Part shown: piece by piece, positions 47,153-57,269 of the stretch
How the letters are laid out: each line of letters starts with the position of its first letter
Position numbering within the stretch: the first letter of the stretch is position 1
Source of the DNA: Bacteroides rodentium JCM 16496
Lineage (GTDB): Bacteria; Bacteroidota; Bacteroidia; Bacteroidales; Bacteroidaceae
Direction of reading: 5' to 3'
NCBI RefSeq assembly: GCF_000614125.1
Contig: NZ_BAKJ01000006.1
Location: 103,463-167,462 of the forward strand
DNA: 64,000 bases
Program-made: the position numbers and the translations under genes
The notes under the pieces: model-generated
What the model saw: the letters and a program-made list of their open reading frames with translations, nothing else
Told to the model about the DNA's origin: nothing
Databases searched by the model: none

Positions 47153-47234
47153 GAGTTTGAAATCTTGAAATTTGTAAAGACTGTTCGGGAATGTAGTTTC
47201 CGGACAGTCTTAAGATGATTAAATTTGAATAGGT

Positions 47235-47525
47235 ATGAAAAAGTTATTGTTTGCAATTTTGATATTGACACTGGTAGTGTCTTTCACTTCTTGTCGTGAT
47301 AAGAAAGAGCGGAACAGGGCACAACACCAGGTTGAAAAAGTAAAAGAAGATATTAATGATGCGGCAGACAAAGTGTCTGATAAGGTTCAAGACGGTGCTG
47401 ATGCTGTAAAGGACGCATGGAACGATGCGAAGAAAGATGTCAAGCAAGGTGCTGAGAAGGCCAAGAAGGAGATAAAGGAAGGATACAATGATTTGAAAAA
47501 AGAAGCAAGTAAGAAGCTTGATTGA
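47235..47525 (+). CDS. LEA-like small lipoprotein
   Basis: A 96-aa predicted lipoprotein. The signal peptide MKKLLFAILILTLVVSFTSC ends at a lipobox Cys20. The mature part is one long amphipathic helix of Lys, Asp and Ala repeats of about 11 residues (DAADKVSDKVQDGADAVKD, AEKAKKEIKEGYNDLKKEA). Such sequences are typical of LEA and apolipoprotein-like proteins that protect membranes or proteins in dry or osmotic stress. It belongs to the cluster around the manganese catalase. Confidence 0.82.
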   Translation: MKKLLFAILILTLVVSFTSCRDKKERNRAQHQVEKVKEDINDAADKVSDKVQDGADAVKDAWNDAKKDVKQGAEKAKKEIKEGYNDLKKEASKKLD

Positions 47526-47578
47526 TTTTTGAATATGTATTTTTCTGTTAGTTGTAATATTTTGCATATAAATAGATT

Positions 47579-47785
47579 ATGGTTGGATTTGTAATATGGA
47601 TTGTAGGCTTGGTACTGACTATCAGGGCGGCTCTGGAAATATGGCGTATTCATGCGCCGGCAGAAAGAAGGCTGATAGCCATTATCCTGGTGGTTCTTAC
47701 CAGTTGGGTAGGGTTGCTGTTCTACTACTTTTATGGTAAGTCCCGTATGCCACAGTGGTTGGGCGCTGGGTTCGAAGGGGCTTGA
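47579..47785 (+). CDS. PLDc_N-like two-helix membrane protein
   Basis: A 68-aa protein with two transmembrane helices (about residues 2-20 and 31-52). The second, AIILVVLTSWVGLLFYYFYGKSR, matches the end of the PLDc_N domain found at the front of cardiolipin synthases and as a free-standing small protein. The ATG follows a 53-nt gap after the lipoprotein gene. It is the last gene of the stress cluster, before a bidirectional terminator. Confidence 0.8.
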   Translation: MVGFVIWIVGLVLTIRAALEIWRIHAPAERRLIAIILVVLTSWVGLLFYYFYGKSRMPQWLGAGFEGA

Positions 47786-47888
47786 CGGCTGTATCGCCAT
47801 TTATGTTGACTGGAATATCTTAAAACAAAAATACATTGGTTGATAGTAGTGGCCTGAGCTGTTTTTGTTTTGAGCTGTAGAAAATCAG

Positions 47889-47934
47889 TAAAGTACTACC
47901 GTATACCGATAAAAAGTATAACAGTAGTACTTTA
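47889..47934. terminator. Bidirectional terminator
   Basis: A perfect 11-bp stem, TAAAGTACTAC (47889-47899) with GTAGTACTTTA (47924-47934), ends the plus-strand stress cluster and the minus-strand HAD gene. Confidence 0.7.
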
Positions 47935-47975
47935 TTATATAAGCTCCAATCAGCTGTCATTGTTTGGCCGCCGCC

Positions 47976-48731
47976 TCAATCTTTGTGGCGAAGGCTATTG
48001 CTGGCATCTAATGCGGTTTGCAACCTTTCCCAGTCGTCACAAAGCGCCTGCATGGACGGAAACAATAAATCTGCTCCGGCATCCAGTAATACCTGCCTGT
48101 CCAGCGGACCGGTATTGACTGCCACAGTGAATATGCCGGCTGCTGTTCCGGCTTGTACCCCGATAGGTGCATTTTCCACAACTATAGCTTCGTTGGCTTG
48201 TACCCCTGCCTTTTCCAGTCCCATCAGATAAGGTTCGGGATGGGGTTTCCCATATTTCACATCAAAGGCGGTCACCATGTGGTCGGGCTGAAACATACCG
48301 GGGAAGTTGTGGGCAAGGCGGCTCAGCAGGGAGTGTTGGCCCGATCCGGTGACAAGTACCGGAACAAGTCCTGCCGCTTTTACCTTTTGTAGTACTTCCC
48401 AAGCGCCCGGCATACGCTCCGGTTCCGGGTGGGTACTGAATTCGGCGCTTTTCTCTGCATAGATGTTTTCTATCATCTCGGGAGTGGCATCCTTGCCATA
48501 TTGGCGTTGGTAAACGATGTTGATGGTAGCGGCCCCGGTACGCCCCTCGTGCATGTACGCCTCTTCACGGCTCAGGTGCAGGCCGTGGCGTTCCATCACC
48601 TTGTGCCAGGCATCAGCATGGTAGGGCATGGAGTTGAACAGTACGCCGTCCATGTCAAAAAGAACAGCTTTCAATTGGATGTTGGGATGCCCGTGCTTTT
48701 CTAGATAACGGGCGATAGAGTTTTCGAACAC
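47976..48731 (-). CDS. HAD family hydrolase, beta-phosphoglucomutase-like
   Basis: Phosphatase or phosphomutase of the haloacid dehalogenase superfamily, 251 aa. The nucleophile motif is AVLFDMDGVLFNSMPYH. Motif II lies in LVTGSGQHS, the Lys in KYGKPHPEPYLMG, and the Asp/Glu motif in IVVENAPIGVQAG, where Glu-Asn replaces the usual Glu-Asp. A helical cap lies between motifs I and II. The substrate is likely a sugar phosphate. It is downstream of pgi but separated from it by a heptamer array. Confidence 0.88.
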   Translation of the reverse strand: MFENSIARYLEKHGHPNIQLKAVLFDMDGVLFNSMPYHADAWHKVMERHGLHLSREEAYMHEGRTGAATINIVYQRQYGKDATPEMIENIYAEKSAEFSTHPEPERMPGAWEVLQKVKAAGLVPVLVTGSGQHSLLSRLAHNFPGMFQPDHMVTAFDVKYGKPHPEPYLMGLEKAGVQANEAIVVENAPIGVQAGTAAGIFTVAVNTGPLDRQVLLDAGADLLFPSMQALCDDWERLQTALDASNSLRHKD

Positions 48732-48738
48732 TTGGTAG

Positions 48739-48859
48739 ATTGAGGATTAAAAATTAAGAAATGCAGGGTAAATAAATTGAGAGTTGAAAATCGGGAAACA
48801 GCTTTTCATTGCGCTTGTTGCACAGCCATTTCTCAATTTTCAACTCTCAATTCTTAATT
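48739..48859. repeat. Heptamer-armed hairpin after pgi
   Basis: Left arm units ATTGAGG, ATTAAAA and ATTAAGA begin at 48739. An exact 17-bp inverted repeat, 48775-48791 with 48836-48852, follows. The right arm reads CTCAATT, TTCAACT, CTCAATT and CTTAATT in 7-bp phase (48832-48859). It lies directly after the pgi stop on the minus strand. Confidence 0.8.
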
Positions 48860-48861
48860 TA

Positions 48862-50198
48862 TCAAAGTCTTGCCTGGATAGCTTTGGACTCTTCTTCGTA
48901 GCCGGGCTTGTTCAGCAATGCAAACATATTCTTCTTGTATGCTTCCACACCCGGTTGGTTGAACGGATTGACTCCCAAAATATAACCGCTGATGCCGCAA
49001 GCCTTTTCGAAGAAGTAGAGCAGACCTCCGATGCTTTCTTCATTCAGCGCGGGGATAACGATGCGCATGTTGGGTACACCACCGTCCACGTGGGCAAGCT
49101 GTGTTCCCAATTCGGCCATCTTGTTCACTTCGTCCACGTGCTTGCCTGCCAGGAAGTTCAGTCCGTCGAGGTTGGCTTCGTCCGAAGGTACCTGCAGGGA
49201 GTGCTGTGTCTTCTCCACTGAGATGACAGTTTCGTAGATGGTACGTTCGCCTTCCTGAATCCATTGTCCCATGGAGTGCAGGTCGGTGGAGAAATCTACG
49301 GCAGCAGGGAAGATACCCTTGTTTTCCTTACCTTCGGATTCACCGTAAAGTTGCTTCCACCATTCGCTTACGTAGTGCAGTTTGGGGTTGTAGTTTACTA
49401 GGATTTCAATTTTCTTGCCGTTCTTGTAGAGTTCGTTACGCGTAGCAGCATAGATGGCAGCGGGATTCTCTGCAAACGGAACGTCGATGCCGCAAGCTTT
49501 TTCCATGGCAACTGCGCCTGCCACCAGTTTCTCAATGTCGAAACCTGCCACGGCGATGGGCAGCAAGCTACCGGAGTCAGTACGGAGAAACGTCCGCCTA
49601 CGTTATCGGGGATGATGAAGGATTTGTAGCCTTCGTTGTCAGCCGTTACGCGGGCAGCGCCTTTCTTGGCATCGGTGATGGCAACGATAACCTTCTTTGC
49701 CATATCCTTGCCGCGTTGGTCTTCGCATTGCTTTTTCAGCAGACGGAACGCCAGGGCTGTTTCAGTAGTGGTACCGGATTTGGAGATGTTGATAACACCG
49801 AATTTCTTGTCTTTCAAGTATTCGGTAAGTTCATATAGATAATCTTCACCGATGTTGTGTCCTGCATACAGAATGACCGGAGCCGTTTTCTTTTCTTGCA
49901 ACCAGGTGAAGCTGTTTGACAAAGCCTCTATCACCGCACGTGCACCGAGGTAACTTCCGCCAATGCCGGCAACTACTACTACTTCGCAGTTGTCACGCAA
50001 CGTCTGTGCAGTAGCCTTCAGGTCGGCCAGGTGCTCTTTAGTGATGGAAGAGGGGAGGTGCAACCAGCCCAAGAAGTCGTTGCCCTTACCGGTACCATTC
50101 TCTAATGCTTCCTGTGCAGCCTTTACCTGGGTTTCATAGGCGAAAACGTTTTCTTTGGAGATGAATCCAAGAGTCTTTTCAATGTTCAAACTAATCAT
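48862..50198 (-). pseudogene. pgi: Glucose-6-phosphate isomerase, frameshifted
   Basis: Glycolytic enzyme that interconverts glucose 6-phosphate and fructose 6-phosphate. The first frame carries [20 protein letters not shown] and [20 protein letters not shown], the sugar-phosphate binding motifs. The second carries [21 protein letters not shown] and the C-terminal [17 protein letters not shown] with the catalytic Lys. The break near 49574 turns [14 protein letters not shown] into TPVACCPS; one base is missing. Mended length is 445 aa, normal for the short Pgi form. As the enzyme is central, a sequence error is probable. It follows gpsA by 48 nt. Confidence 0.9.
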
Positions 50199-50246
50199 AA
50201 TATTCAATGTTTTAAATTCAGTATTTCGTTTTATCTTTTTCCGCGC

Positions 50247-51242
50247 TTACCGGAATGAATCAGTAAGCAGCTTGATTTCAATCGTCGGCGAGATGCGCTC
50301 GTACAGAATGTTGTATACTGCATCTACAATAGGCATGTTGACATGATAATGCTTGTTGATTTCCTTGATACATTTTGTACCGTAGTACCCTTCGGCGATC
50401 ATTTCCATTTCAATCTGCGCGCTTTTCACGGAGTATCCCTTGCCAATCATCGTACCGAATGTACGGTTACGGCTGAAATTGGAGTATCCCGTCACCAGCA
50501 GGTCACCTAAATAAACAGAATCATTCACGTTTCTGTTCAAGGGGTTCACCGTTTGCAGGAATCTGTCCATTTCCTGTATGGCATTGGACATGAGCACAGC
50601 CTGAAAGTTGTCGCCATATTTCAGACCACTGCAGATGCCGGCTGCAATGGCATATACATTTTTCAGTACCGAACTGTATTCGATGCCTGAAACATCGTTG
50701 CTGACAGATGTCTTGATGAATGAACTGGCCAGCTTGCGGGCAATGGTGCAGGCCTTGTCGGTGTCGGGACAGCCGATGGTCAGATAAGAAAGGCGTTCCA
50801 GAGCCACTTCTTCCGCATGGCAGGGACCTGCCAATACAGCGATATTTTCAGCCGGGACGCCATATTCCTTGGTGAAATATTCCGAGACAATCATGTTGTC
50901 ATCGGGCACGATGCCTTTGATGGCGGTGATGATGAACTTATCTTTAATCTTAGTCTTCAGCTTCTTCAAGTGAGCTTTCAGATAGGGGGAAGGTGTAACG
51001 AAGATGAGCGTATCAGATTCTTTCACGACATCATTGATGTTGGAGTTGAAGTTGATACGCTTGGTGTCAAATTTGACGCCCGTCAGGTAGGCAGGGTTAT
51101 GGCCAAGCCGTTTGAAGTCGGCAATACGGTCATCTCGCCGCATATACCAGTTTATCGACTCCGCTTGAGCCAATACCATTTTGGCAATGGCGGTTGCCCA
51201 ACTTCCTCCGCCCATGATGGCTATCTTACCGGGTAGTTTCAT
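50247..51242 (-). CDS. gpsA: Glycerol-3-phosphate dehydrogenase (NAD(P)+)
   Basis: Makes sn-glycerol 3-phosphate from dihydroxyacetone phosphate for phospholipid synthesis. The Rossmann motif is IAIMGGGSWATAIAKMVL at the N terminus. AGPCHAEEVALERLSYLTIG is the family signature. The catalytic Lys lies in EYSSVLKNVYAIAAGICSGLKYGDN. Length (331 aa) is normal. It is in the same transcript as pgi and downstream of lysS, with a terminator-like heptamer element between lysS and gpsA. Confidence 0.95.
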   Translation of the reverse strand: MKLPGKIAIMGGGSWATAIAKMVLAQAESINWYMRRDDRIADFKRLGHNPAYLTGVKFDTKRINFNSNINDVVKESDTLIFVTPSPYLKAHLKKLKTKIKDKFIITAIKGIVPDDNMIVSEYFTKEYGVPAENIAVLAGPCHAEEVALERLSYLTIGCPDTDKACTIARKLASSFIKTSVSNDVSGIEYSSVLKNVYAIAAGICSGLKYGDNFQAVLMSNAIQEMDRFLQTVNPLNRNVNDSVYLGDLLVTGYSNFSRNRTFGTMIGKGYSVKSAQIEMEMIAEGYYGTKCIKEINKHYHVNMPIVDAVYNILYERISPTIEIKLLTDSFR

Positions 51243-51248
51243 ATCGAA

Positions 51249-51360
51249 ATTAATAATTAAAAACTAAAAATTAAAAGGGGGGTGAAGGAGTGCCTTCACC
51301 TTCCTCCTATCTTTAATTTTGCCTATTTAATTCTTTAATTTTTAATTCTTAATTCTTCCG
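51249..51360. repeat. Heptamer-armed hairpin between lysS and gpsA
   Basis: Left arm: ATTAATA, ATTAAAA, ACTAAAA, ATTAAAA (51249-51276). A GC-rich stem GGTGAAGG/CCTTCACC (51281-51300) follows. Right arm: TTTAATT, CTTTAAT, TTTTAAT, TCTTAAT (51326-51353), overlapping the last codons of lysS. On the minus strand it could act as a terminator or attenuator. Confidence 0.8.
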
Positions 51361-53071
51361 ACCCAGTCAGCAACTTCGTTTACGGTCGGGTTTGCCAGTT
51401 CCAATTTGTATTTTTTGTTGATGCCGCAGATGTCCATGTGGAGCTTTTGCGGATTCACATCTTTCATGTCACTCACCAGGTTGTAGCCGGCCTTCTGGAT
51501 GACGGGTACCCAATCTTCGGGGATACCCAGTTCCGTGTATCGTGCGGGAACATCTTTGGGGATAACTTTTTCCGGACGCATCTGCGGGAAGAAAAGCACT
51601 TCCTGGATGAATGATTCGCCCGTCATCAACATTGTCAGACGGTCGATACCGATACCGATGCCCGATGTGGGAGGCATACCGTATTGCAATGCTTTCAAGA
51701 AGTCCTGGTCGATGAACATCGCTTCGTCGTCTCCCTTTTCGCTCAAGCGAAGCTGGTCTTTGAAGCGTTCTTCCTGGTCTATCGGATCGTTCAGCTCGCT
51801 GTAGGCATTGGCAAGTTCCTTGCCGTTCACCATCAGCTCGAAGCGTTCGGTCAGTCCCGGCTTGCTGCGGTGCATCTTGGTCAGCGGGCTCATCTCTACG
51901 GGATAGTCGGTGATGAAGGTGGGCTGTATGAAAGTACCTTCGCAGAATTCTCCGAAGATTTCATCAATCAGCTTGCCCTTGCCCATGGTGTCGTCAATCT
52001 CCATATTCAGTTCCTTGCACACCTGGCGGATTTCGTCCTCACTCTTGCCTTCGAGGTCGTATCCGGTCTTTTCCTTGATGGCTTCCAGGATGGGCAGACG
52101 GCGGTAGGGAGCTTTGAAGCTGATGGTCTTGCCGTCTATCTCGGTTTCTGTGCAGCCGTTTACGGCGATACAGATGCGTTCCAGCAATTTCTCCGTAAAG
52201 CTCATCATCCAGTTGTAGTCCTTGTACTGCACGTACAGCTCCATACAAGTGAATTCCGGGTTATGGTTCTTGTCCATACCTTCGTTACGGAAGTTCTTGC
52301 CTATTTCATATACACCTTCGAATCCGCCCACAATCAGTCGCTTCAAGTAAAGCTCGGTGGCGATGCGCAGGTAGAGGTCCATGTCCAGGGAATTGTGGTG
52401 TGTGATGAACGGACGGGCGCTTGCTCCGCCGGGGATGGATTGCAGGATGGGAGTTTCCACTTCCGTATATCCGGCTTCGTCCAGCACGGCACGCATGGTC
52501 TTGATGACGGTGGCACGCTTCAGGAATTTTTCTTTCACGCCGTCGTTCACGATAAGGTCTACATAACGCTGGCGGTAGCGGAGTCGGGGTCTTCGAAAGA
52601 ATCGTAAGCCACGCCGTCCTTATATTTCACGATAGGCAGGGGCTTGATGCTCTTTGCAAGTACGGTCAGCTTCTTGGCATGGATGCTGATTTCGCCCATC
52701 TGGGTACGGAATACGAATCCTTCGATGCCGATAAAGTCGCCTAAATCGAGCAAACGTTTGAACACGGTGTTGTACATCTCCTTGTCCTCGTCCGGACAGA
52801 TGTCATCGCGGGTGATATATACCTGGATGCGTCCTTTGGAGTCCTGCAATTCGATGAAGGATGCTTTGCCCATGATACGGCGGCTCATGATACGTCCGGC
52901 AACGGACACTTGGCGAGGCTCTGCGTCGTCGTTGAATTCAGCTTTAATATCGGTAGAGAAAGCATTTGTTACATACTCTGCTGCGGGATAAGGTTCGATG
53001 CCCATCGCGCGAAGTTCATTCATGCTGTTGCGACGAATGATTTCTTGTTCACTTAGTTCTAATACGTTCAT
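51342..53071 (-). pseudogene. lysS: Lysyl-tRNA synthetase (class II), frameshifted
   Basis: Charges tRNA-Lys with lysine. The N-terminal OB-fold anticodon-binding domain is in the first frame (AGRIMSRRIMGKASFIELQD, VYITRDD). The second frame holds the catalytic core, with motif 2 [20 protein letters not shown] and motif 3 [15 protein letters not shown]. The break near 52585 reads [10 protein letters not shown] instead of [18 protein letters not shown], due to one missing C. Mended length is 576 aa, normal for Bacteroides. The gene is essential, so a true frameshift is very unlikely unless a second copy exists. A -7 element TACTTTTG lies at 53099-53106. Confidence 0.93.
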
Positions 53072-53185
53072 TTCGCTATATTTCACTCAATTTGGGTACA
53101 AAAGTACGAAACATTTTTCAGATAGCGAACCTTTTGACGGAAAATACGTACCTTTGCATCCGGTAAAAAGAAATAGGTATATAGT

Positions 53186-54541
53186 ATGACAGCACAAAAG
53201 ACACCCACAGCGCTGGGTACGGAGAGCATAGGAAAGCTCTTGATGCAATATGCCGTTCCGGCAATCATTGCCATGACGGCATCCTCTTTATATAATATGG
53301 TAGACAGTATTTTCATCGGTCATGGAGTGGGCACGATGGCTATTTCAGGATTGGCTTTGACTTTTCCGTTGATGAATCTGGCTGCGGCTTTCGGTTCGTT
53401 GGTGGGGGTGGGAGCTTCCACGCTGATCTCTGTCAAGCTGGGGCAGAAGGACTATGACACGGCACAGCGTGTGCTGGGTAATGTCTTTGTGCTGAACATA
53501 GTGCTGGGATTGGCTTTTACTGTCATAGTCATGCTCTTTCTCGATCCGATTCTTTACTTCTTCGGGGGCAGTGACCAGACGGTGGGCTATGCCAGGGATT
53601 ACATGCAGATTATCCTTCTGGGAAATACCGTGACCCATCTCTATCTGGGGCTGAATGCCGTGTTGCGTTCTTCGGGGCATCCGCAAAAGGCGATGTATGC
53701 CACCATAGCTACGGTGGTTGTCAATACCATACTCGACCCGGTGTTTATTTATGGTTTCGGTTGGGGCATACGTGGTGCTGCCATCGCTACTATCGTGGCG
53801 CAAGTCATCTCTTTGACATGGCAGCTCAAGCTGTTCGGCAATAAGGATGAGCTGTTGCATTTCCATCGGGGTATTTTCCGTCTGAGGCGTAAGATTGTAT
53901 TCGATTCACTTGCCATCGGCATGTCTCCTTTCTTAATGAACATGGCTGCCTGCTTCATCGTTATCCTTATCAATCAAGGATTGAAGAAGTATGGCGGCGA
54001 CTTGGCTATCGGGGCTTTTGGCATAGTGAACCGTCTGGTTTTCATTGTCGTGATGATTGTGATGGGACTGAATCAAGGCATGCAACCCATTGCCGGATAT
54101 AATTTTGGAGCGAAACTGTATGAACGGGTAAACAAGGTGCTGAAACTGACGATAATTTATGCCACGGCAGTGACCACTTTCGGTTTTCTTGTCGGCATGT
54201 TGCTACCGGACTTGGTGGTGGGCATCTTTACATCGGATGCGGAACTGACGGAGCTTTCGGCTACGGGACTGCGCATTACAGTAATGTTCTTTCCCATTAT
54301 CGGTTTCCAGATGGTGACTTCCAACTTTTTCCAGAGCATAGGCATGGCAGGCAAAGCGATCTTCCTTTCCCTTACGCGGCAGATGCTGATTCTGCTTCCT
54401 TGTCTGCTTATTCTGCCGCACTTTTTTGGCGTGGCCGGGGTGTGGTATAGCATGCCGGTATCTGATTTGCTTGCAAGCTTGATAGCACTGGTGATGCTGG
54501 TTTGTCAATTCCGTAAGTTTAAGACTGCTGCAGCACATTAA
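53186..54541 (+). CDS. MATE family efflux transporter
   Basis: Integral membrane antiporter of 451 aa with twelve predicted helices in two pseudo-symmetric halves. The N-terminal half has VDSIFIGHGVGTMAISGLAL and GVGASTLISVKLGQKDYDTA, typical of the DinF/NorM-like MATE group. The second half has IVMGLNQGMQPIAGYNFGAK. Such pumps export drugs or metabolites using sodium or proton gradients; the substrate is unknown. A -7 element TACCTTTG at 53149-53156 lies 30 nt before the ATG, back to back with the lysS promoter. Confidence 0.9.
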   Translation: MTAQKTPTALGTESIGKLLMQYAVPAIIAMTASSLYNMVDSIFIGHGVGTMAISGLALTFPLMNLAAAFGSLVGVGASTLISVKLGQKDYDTAQRVLGNVFVLNIVLGLAFTVIVMLFLDPILYFFGGSDQTVGYARDYMQIILLGNTVTHLYLGLNAVLRSSGHPQKAMYATIATVVVNTILDPVFIYGFGWGIRGAAIATIVAQVISLTWQLKLFGNKDELLHFHRGIFRLRRKIVFDSLAIGMSPFLMNMAACFIVILINQGLKKYGGDLAIGAFGIVNRLVFIVVMIVMGLNQGMQPIAGYNFGAKLYERVNKVLKLTIIYATAVTTFGFLVGMLLPDLVVGIFTSDAELTELSATGLRITVMFFPIIGFQMVTSNFFQSIGMAGKAIFLSLTRQMLILLPCLLILPHFFGVAGVWYSMPVSDLLASLIALVMLVCQFRKFKTAAAH

Positions 54542-54625
54542 AATAAAATTTTTTATATGCTTTCTGTAGATATTCCGTTAGAATATTTATATTTGCTATC
54601 TGCAAACTAATAGATGAACAAGCAT

Positions 54626-55255
54626 ATGGACAATAATTTTATAGTCAATATAGGCCGTCAGCTGGGTAGTGGCGGGCGGGAGATAGGCGAGAAGCTGGCT
54701 ACCCGTCTGGGAATTGATTTTTATGATAAGGAGCTGATTAGGCTGGCTTCTGAAGAGAGCGGACTGTGTTGTGAGTTTTTTGAAAAAGCTGATGAGAAAG
54801 CTTCACAAGGCATTATTGGAGGACTCTTCGGCATGCGTTTCCCTTTTGTCAGTGACGGGGCTATCCCAGCCACGAATTGCCTGAGTAATGATGCTCTGTT
54901 CAAAGTGCAAAGTGACGTGATACGCCGATTGGCGGGGGAGAAGCCCTGTTTGTTCGTTGGACGTTGTGCCGATTATATTCTTCGGGATAATCCACGCTGT
55001 GTCAATGTTTTCATTTCCTGTTCCAATGAGGAGCGCATCAAACGCCTCTGCCGAATGCATTCCATTTCTGAGCGTGAAGCGGAGGAGATGATGAACAAAG
55101 CGGACAAGAAACGCGCCGAATACTATAACTACTACAGCTATAAAAAATGGGGGGCTGCCGAGACATATCATTTGTGCATCGATTCTTCTGTATTGGGCAT
55201 TGATGCTACAGTGGATTTTATAGAAGAGTTCGTCAAGAAGAAACTGAAACTTTAA
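54626..55255 (+). CDS. Cytidylate kinase-like family protein
   Basis: P-loop kinase of the cytidylate kinase 2 family, about 209 aa. The phosphate-binding loop is GRQLGSGGREIGEKLATRLG, followed by IDFYDKELIRLA. The later motif FVGRCADYIL and the lid-like NEERIKRLCRMHSISEREAEE are also typical. It may phosphorylate a nucleotide or another small molecule. This group lacks the usual CMP-recognition insert, so the substrate is uncertain. The ATG at 54626 is preferred over one four codons earlier. It is convergent with the AspT-type gene. Confidence 0.85.
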   Translation: MDNNFIVNIGRQLGSGGREIGEKLATRLGIDFYDKELIRLASEESGLCCEFFEKADEKASQGIIGGLFGMRFPFVSDGAIPATNCLSNDALFKVQSDVIRRLAGEKPCLFVGRCADYILRDNPRCVNVFISCSNEERIKRLCRMHSISEREAEEMMNKADKKRAEYYNYYSYKKWGAAETYHLCIDSSVLGIDATVDFIEEFVKKKLKL

Positions 55256-55337
55256 GAATTTAAAGATTAAGAATTAAAACTAAAGAAGGTGTGCCATTAA
55301 CCGTTTTGACACACCTCTTTTAATTCCTTAATTCCTC
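55256..55337. repeat. Heptamer-armed terminator between convergent genes
   Basis: Starting one base after the stop: GAATTTA, AAGATTA, AGAATTA, AAACTAA, AGAAGGT (55256-55290). A hairpin AAAGAAGGTGTG/CACACCTCTTT (55282-55320) follows, then the inverted arm TTTTAAT, TCCTTAA, TTCCTCC (55318-55338). It should terminate both flanking genes. Confidence 0.82.
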
Positions 55338-56999
55338 CTACATCATTGTCAGCAATATCATCTGCCCCGCCAAGATGCGCAGGAACATTGTCAACGGATA
55401 TACTGTAGAATAACCTACTGCCGGAGCGTCATTGCCCGATGTCTGGTTGGCATATGCCAATGCAGGAGGGTCTGTGTTGCTACCGGCAATCAGACCCATT
55501 AACGTGAAGTAGTTCACCTTGCAGTAGAAGCGGGCAATCATACCGATTATCAGCAAAGGAATAACGGTTATCAGGAAGCCATATCCCACGTACAGCAATC
55601 CGCTGCCTTCTACCACCGTCTGCACAAAATGCTCACCGGCTTCTATACCGACACTGGCAAGGAAGAGCACGATACCGATTTCACGCAACATCAAGTTGGC
55701 ACTCATGGTGGTGTACGTCACAAGATGCATTTTGTGGCCGAAACGTCCGATGAGGATGGCCACTACCAGCGGCCCACCGGCCAGACCTAACTTAACTGGT
55801 GTCGGCATACCCGGGAATGCGATAGGCAGACTACCCAGCAGGATTCCCAAAAAGATTCCCACAAAAATAGTTACGATATTCGGAGTGTCCAAACGTTTCA
55901 ACTGATTACCCAATACGCCGGCTACACGTTCTACGGCATCCTGCTGGCCTACCACCATTACGCGGTCACCTACCTGAAGTACCAGATTGGGATCGGCAAA
56001 CAAGTCCATACCCGAACGGTTGATACGGGTTACATTTACACCGTACATGCTGCGGAAGTGGAGGCTTCCCAGCTTCTTGCCATTGATTTCGGACTTGGTG
56101 ACGAGGATACGGCGGGAAACCATCGGAGTGTCCTGCTTTTCCCAGTCTACGTGTATTTCTTTTCCGATAAAGGCAGCCACCGCTTCGGCATCTTCTTCGG
56201 AACATACGATGAAGAGCTGGTCTCCTACGTGGAATATTGTTTCGTGATTGGGGATACTGACGTGCCCCTCGTGGCGTATGCGCGAACATACAAACGGACG
56301 TCCCAGGAAATCCTTTATCTGGAGCAGGGTCTTTCCGGAAATTGATTCATTGCGTACTTCAAGGTGAAGCATGTGCGGCTGATGCTTTACATCGGCTTCC
56401 TGCGTGTTGAGTTCCTGTTCCTCTTTCTTGAGGTTCACCCGGCAGATATAGCGGATGGCTATGATGGAACCTATGATACCTACCACACCAAGCGGATAGG
56501 CGCAGGCATATCCCAGTGCAATGGGGTCTCCCGTATAGTTTATCTGGTTCAGGGCTTCTTGTGCGGCACCCAGACCCGGAGTGTTGGTTACGGCACCGTA
56601 GAGAATACCTACTATCATTGGCAAGTCTATCCCTCCGTCAATGAAGTAGATGCTCAATGCTACTGCGATATTCAGCAACACGATGCCGACAGCAAGCATG
56701 TTCAGCCGCATACCCCCTTTCTTAAAAGAAGAGAAGAAGGAGGGCCCGACTTGCAGACCGATACAGAATACAAATAAAATCAAACCGAATTCGCGGATGA
56801 AATGCAAAATGTGTGTTTCGCCCGTGAAGCCAAAATGGCCCATCAGGATACCGGCAAAGAGGACAAATGTAACCCCCAACGATACCCCGAAAATCTTAAT
56901 CTTACCCAGCAATACGCCCACAGATATTACGAATGCATACAAACAAACGATGTGAGCGACAGATGAAGGGTCCCATAGCAAGCTTTCTAACCAATTCAT
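55338..56999 (-). CDS. AspT/YidE-type transporter with two TrkA-C domains
   Basis: A 553-aa membrane protein of the aspartate:alanine exchanger family. Two blocks of about five helices flank a cytoplasmic part with two TrkA-C (RCK_C) domains, seen as [21 protein letters not shown] and [21 protein letters not shown]. The second membrane half holds [17 protein letters not shown] and the late motif [17 protein letters not shown], characteristic of the family. Members exchange amino or dicarboxylic acids; YidE and YbjL types have unknown substrates. It is monocistronic and divergent from mutA. Confidence 0.88.
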   Translation of the reverse strand: MNWLESLLWDPSSVAHIVCLYAFVISVGVLLGKIKIFGVSLGVTFVLFAGILMGHFGFTGETHILHFIREFGLILFVFCIGLQVGPSFFSSFKKGGMRLNMLAVGIVLLNIAVALSIYFIDGGIDLPMIVGILYGAVTNTPGLGAAQEALNQINYTGDPIALGYACAYPLGVVGIIGSIIAIRYICRVNLKKEEQELNTQEADVKHQPHMLHLEVRNESISGKTLLQIKDFLGRPFVCSRIRHEGHVSIPNHETIFHVGDQLFIVCSEEDAEAVAAFIGKEIHVDWEKQDTPMVSRRILVTKSEINGKKLGSLHFRSMYGVNVTRINRSGMDLFADPNLVLQVGDRVMVVGQQDAVERVAGVLGNQLKRLDTPNIVTIFVGIFLGILLGSLPIAFPGMPTPVKLGLAGGPLVVAILIGRFGHKMHLVTYTTMSANLMLREIGIVLFLASVGIEAGEHFVQTVVEGSGLLYVGYGFLITVIPLLIIGMIARFYCKVNYFTLMGLIAGSNTDPPALAYANQTSGNDAPAVGYSTVYPLTMFLRILAGQMILLTMM

Positions 57000-57269
57000 A
57001 GTACCTTATTAATATGTCGTTTTTTAAATTTCGCGCAAAATTACTTAATAAAAAGGAGGTGGCAAAGGCTTTGTGGTACTTTTTGCTATATCAACTTTGC
57101 AAAAGTAGAGTATGCTTCCGGTGAATACGCTGAATCCGTATGGACACGGAGTCATCTGTAAGTGCAATTTTCTCTAAAAAAAGATTTTGTTCTAAGTATT
57201 TCCTTATATTTGCAAGTCTCTTGATGACAAAAATGAATAGTATTCATCTATTTAAATTTTAAATAAACT

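Noticed and set aside
51342..53071. Programmed ribosomal frameshifting in lysS, pgi, nrdJ and the other split genes
   Set aside because: The breakpoints share no slippery heptanucleotide or downstream stem, and these families are not known to use it. Sequence error explains them better.
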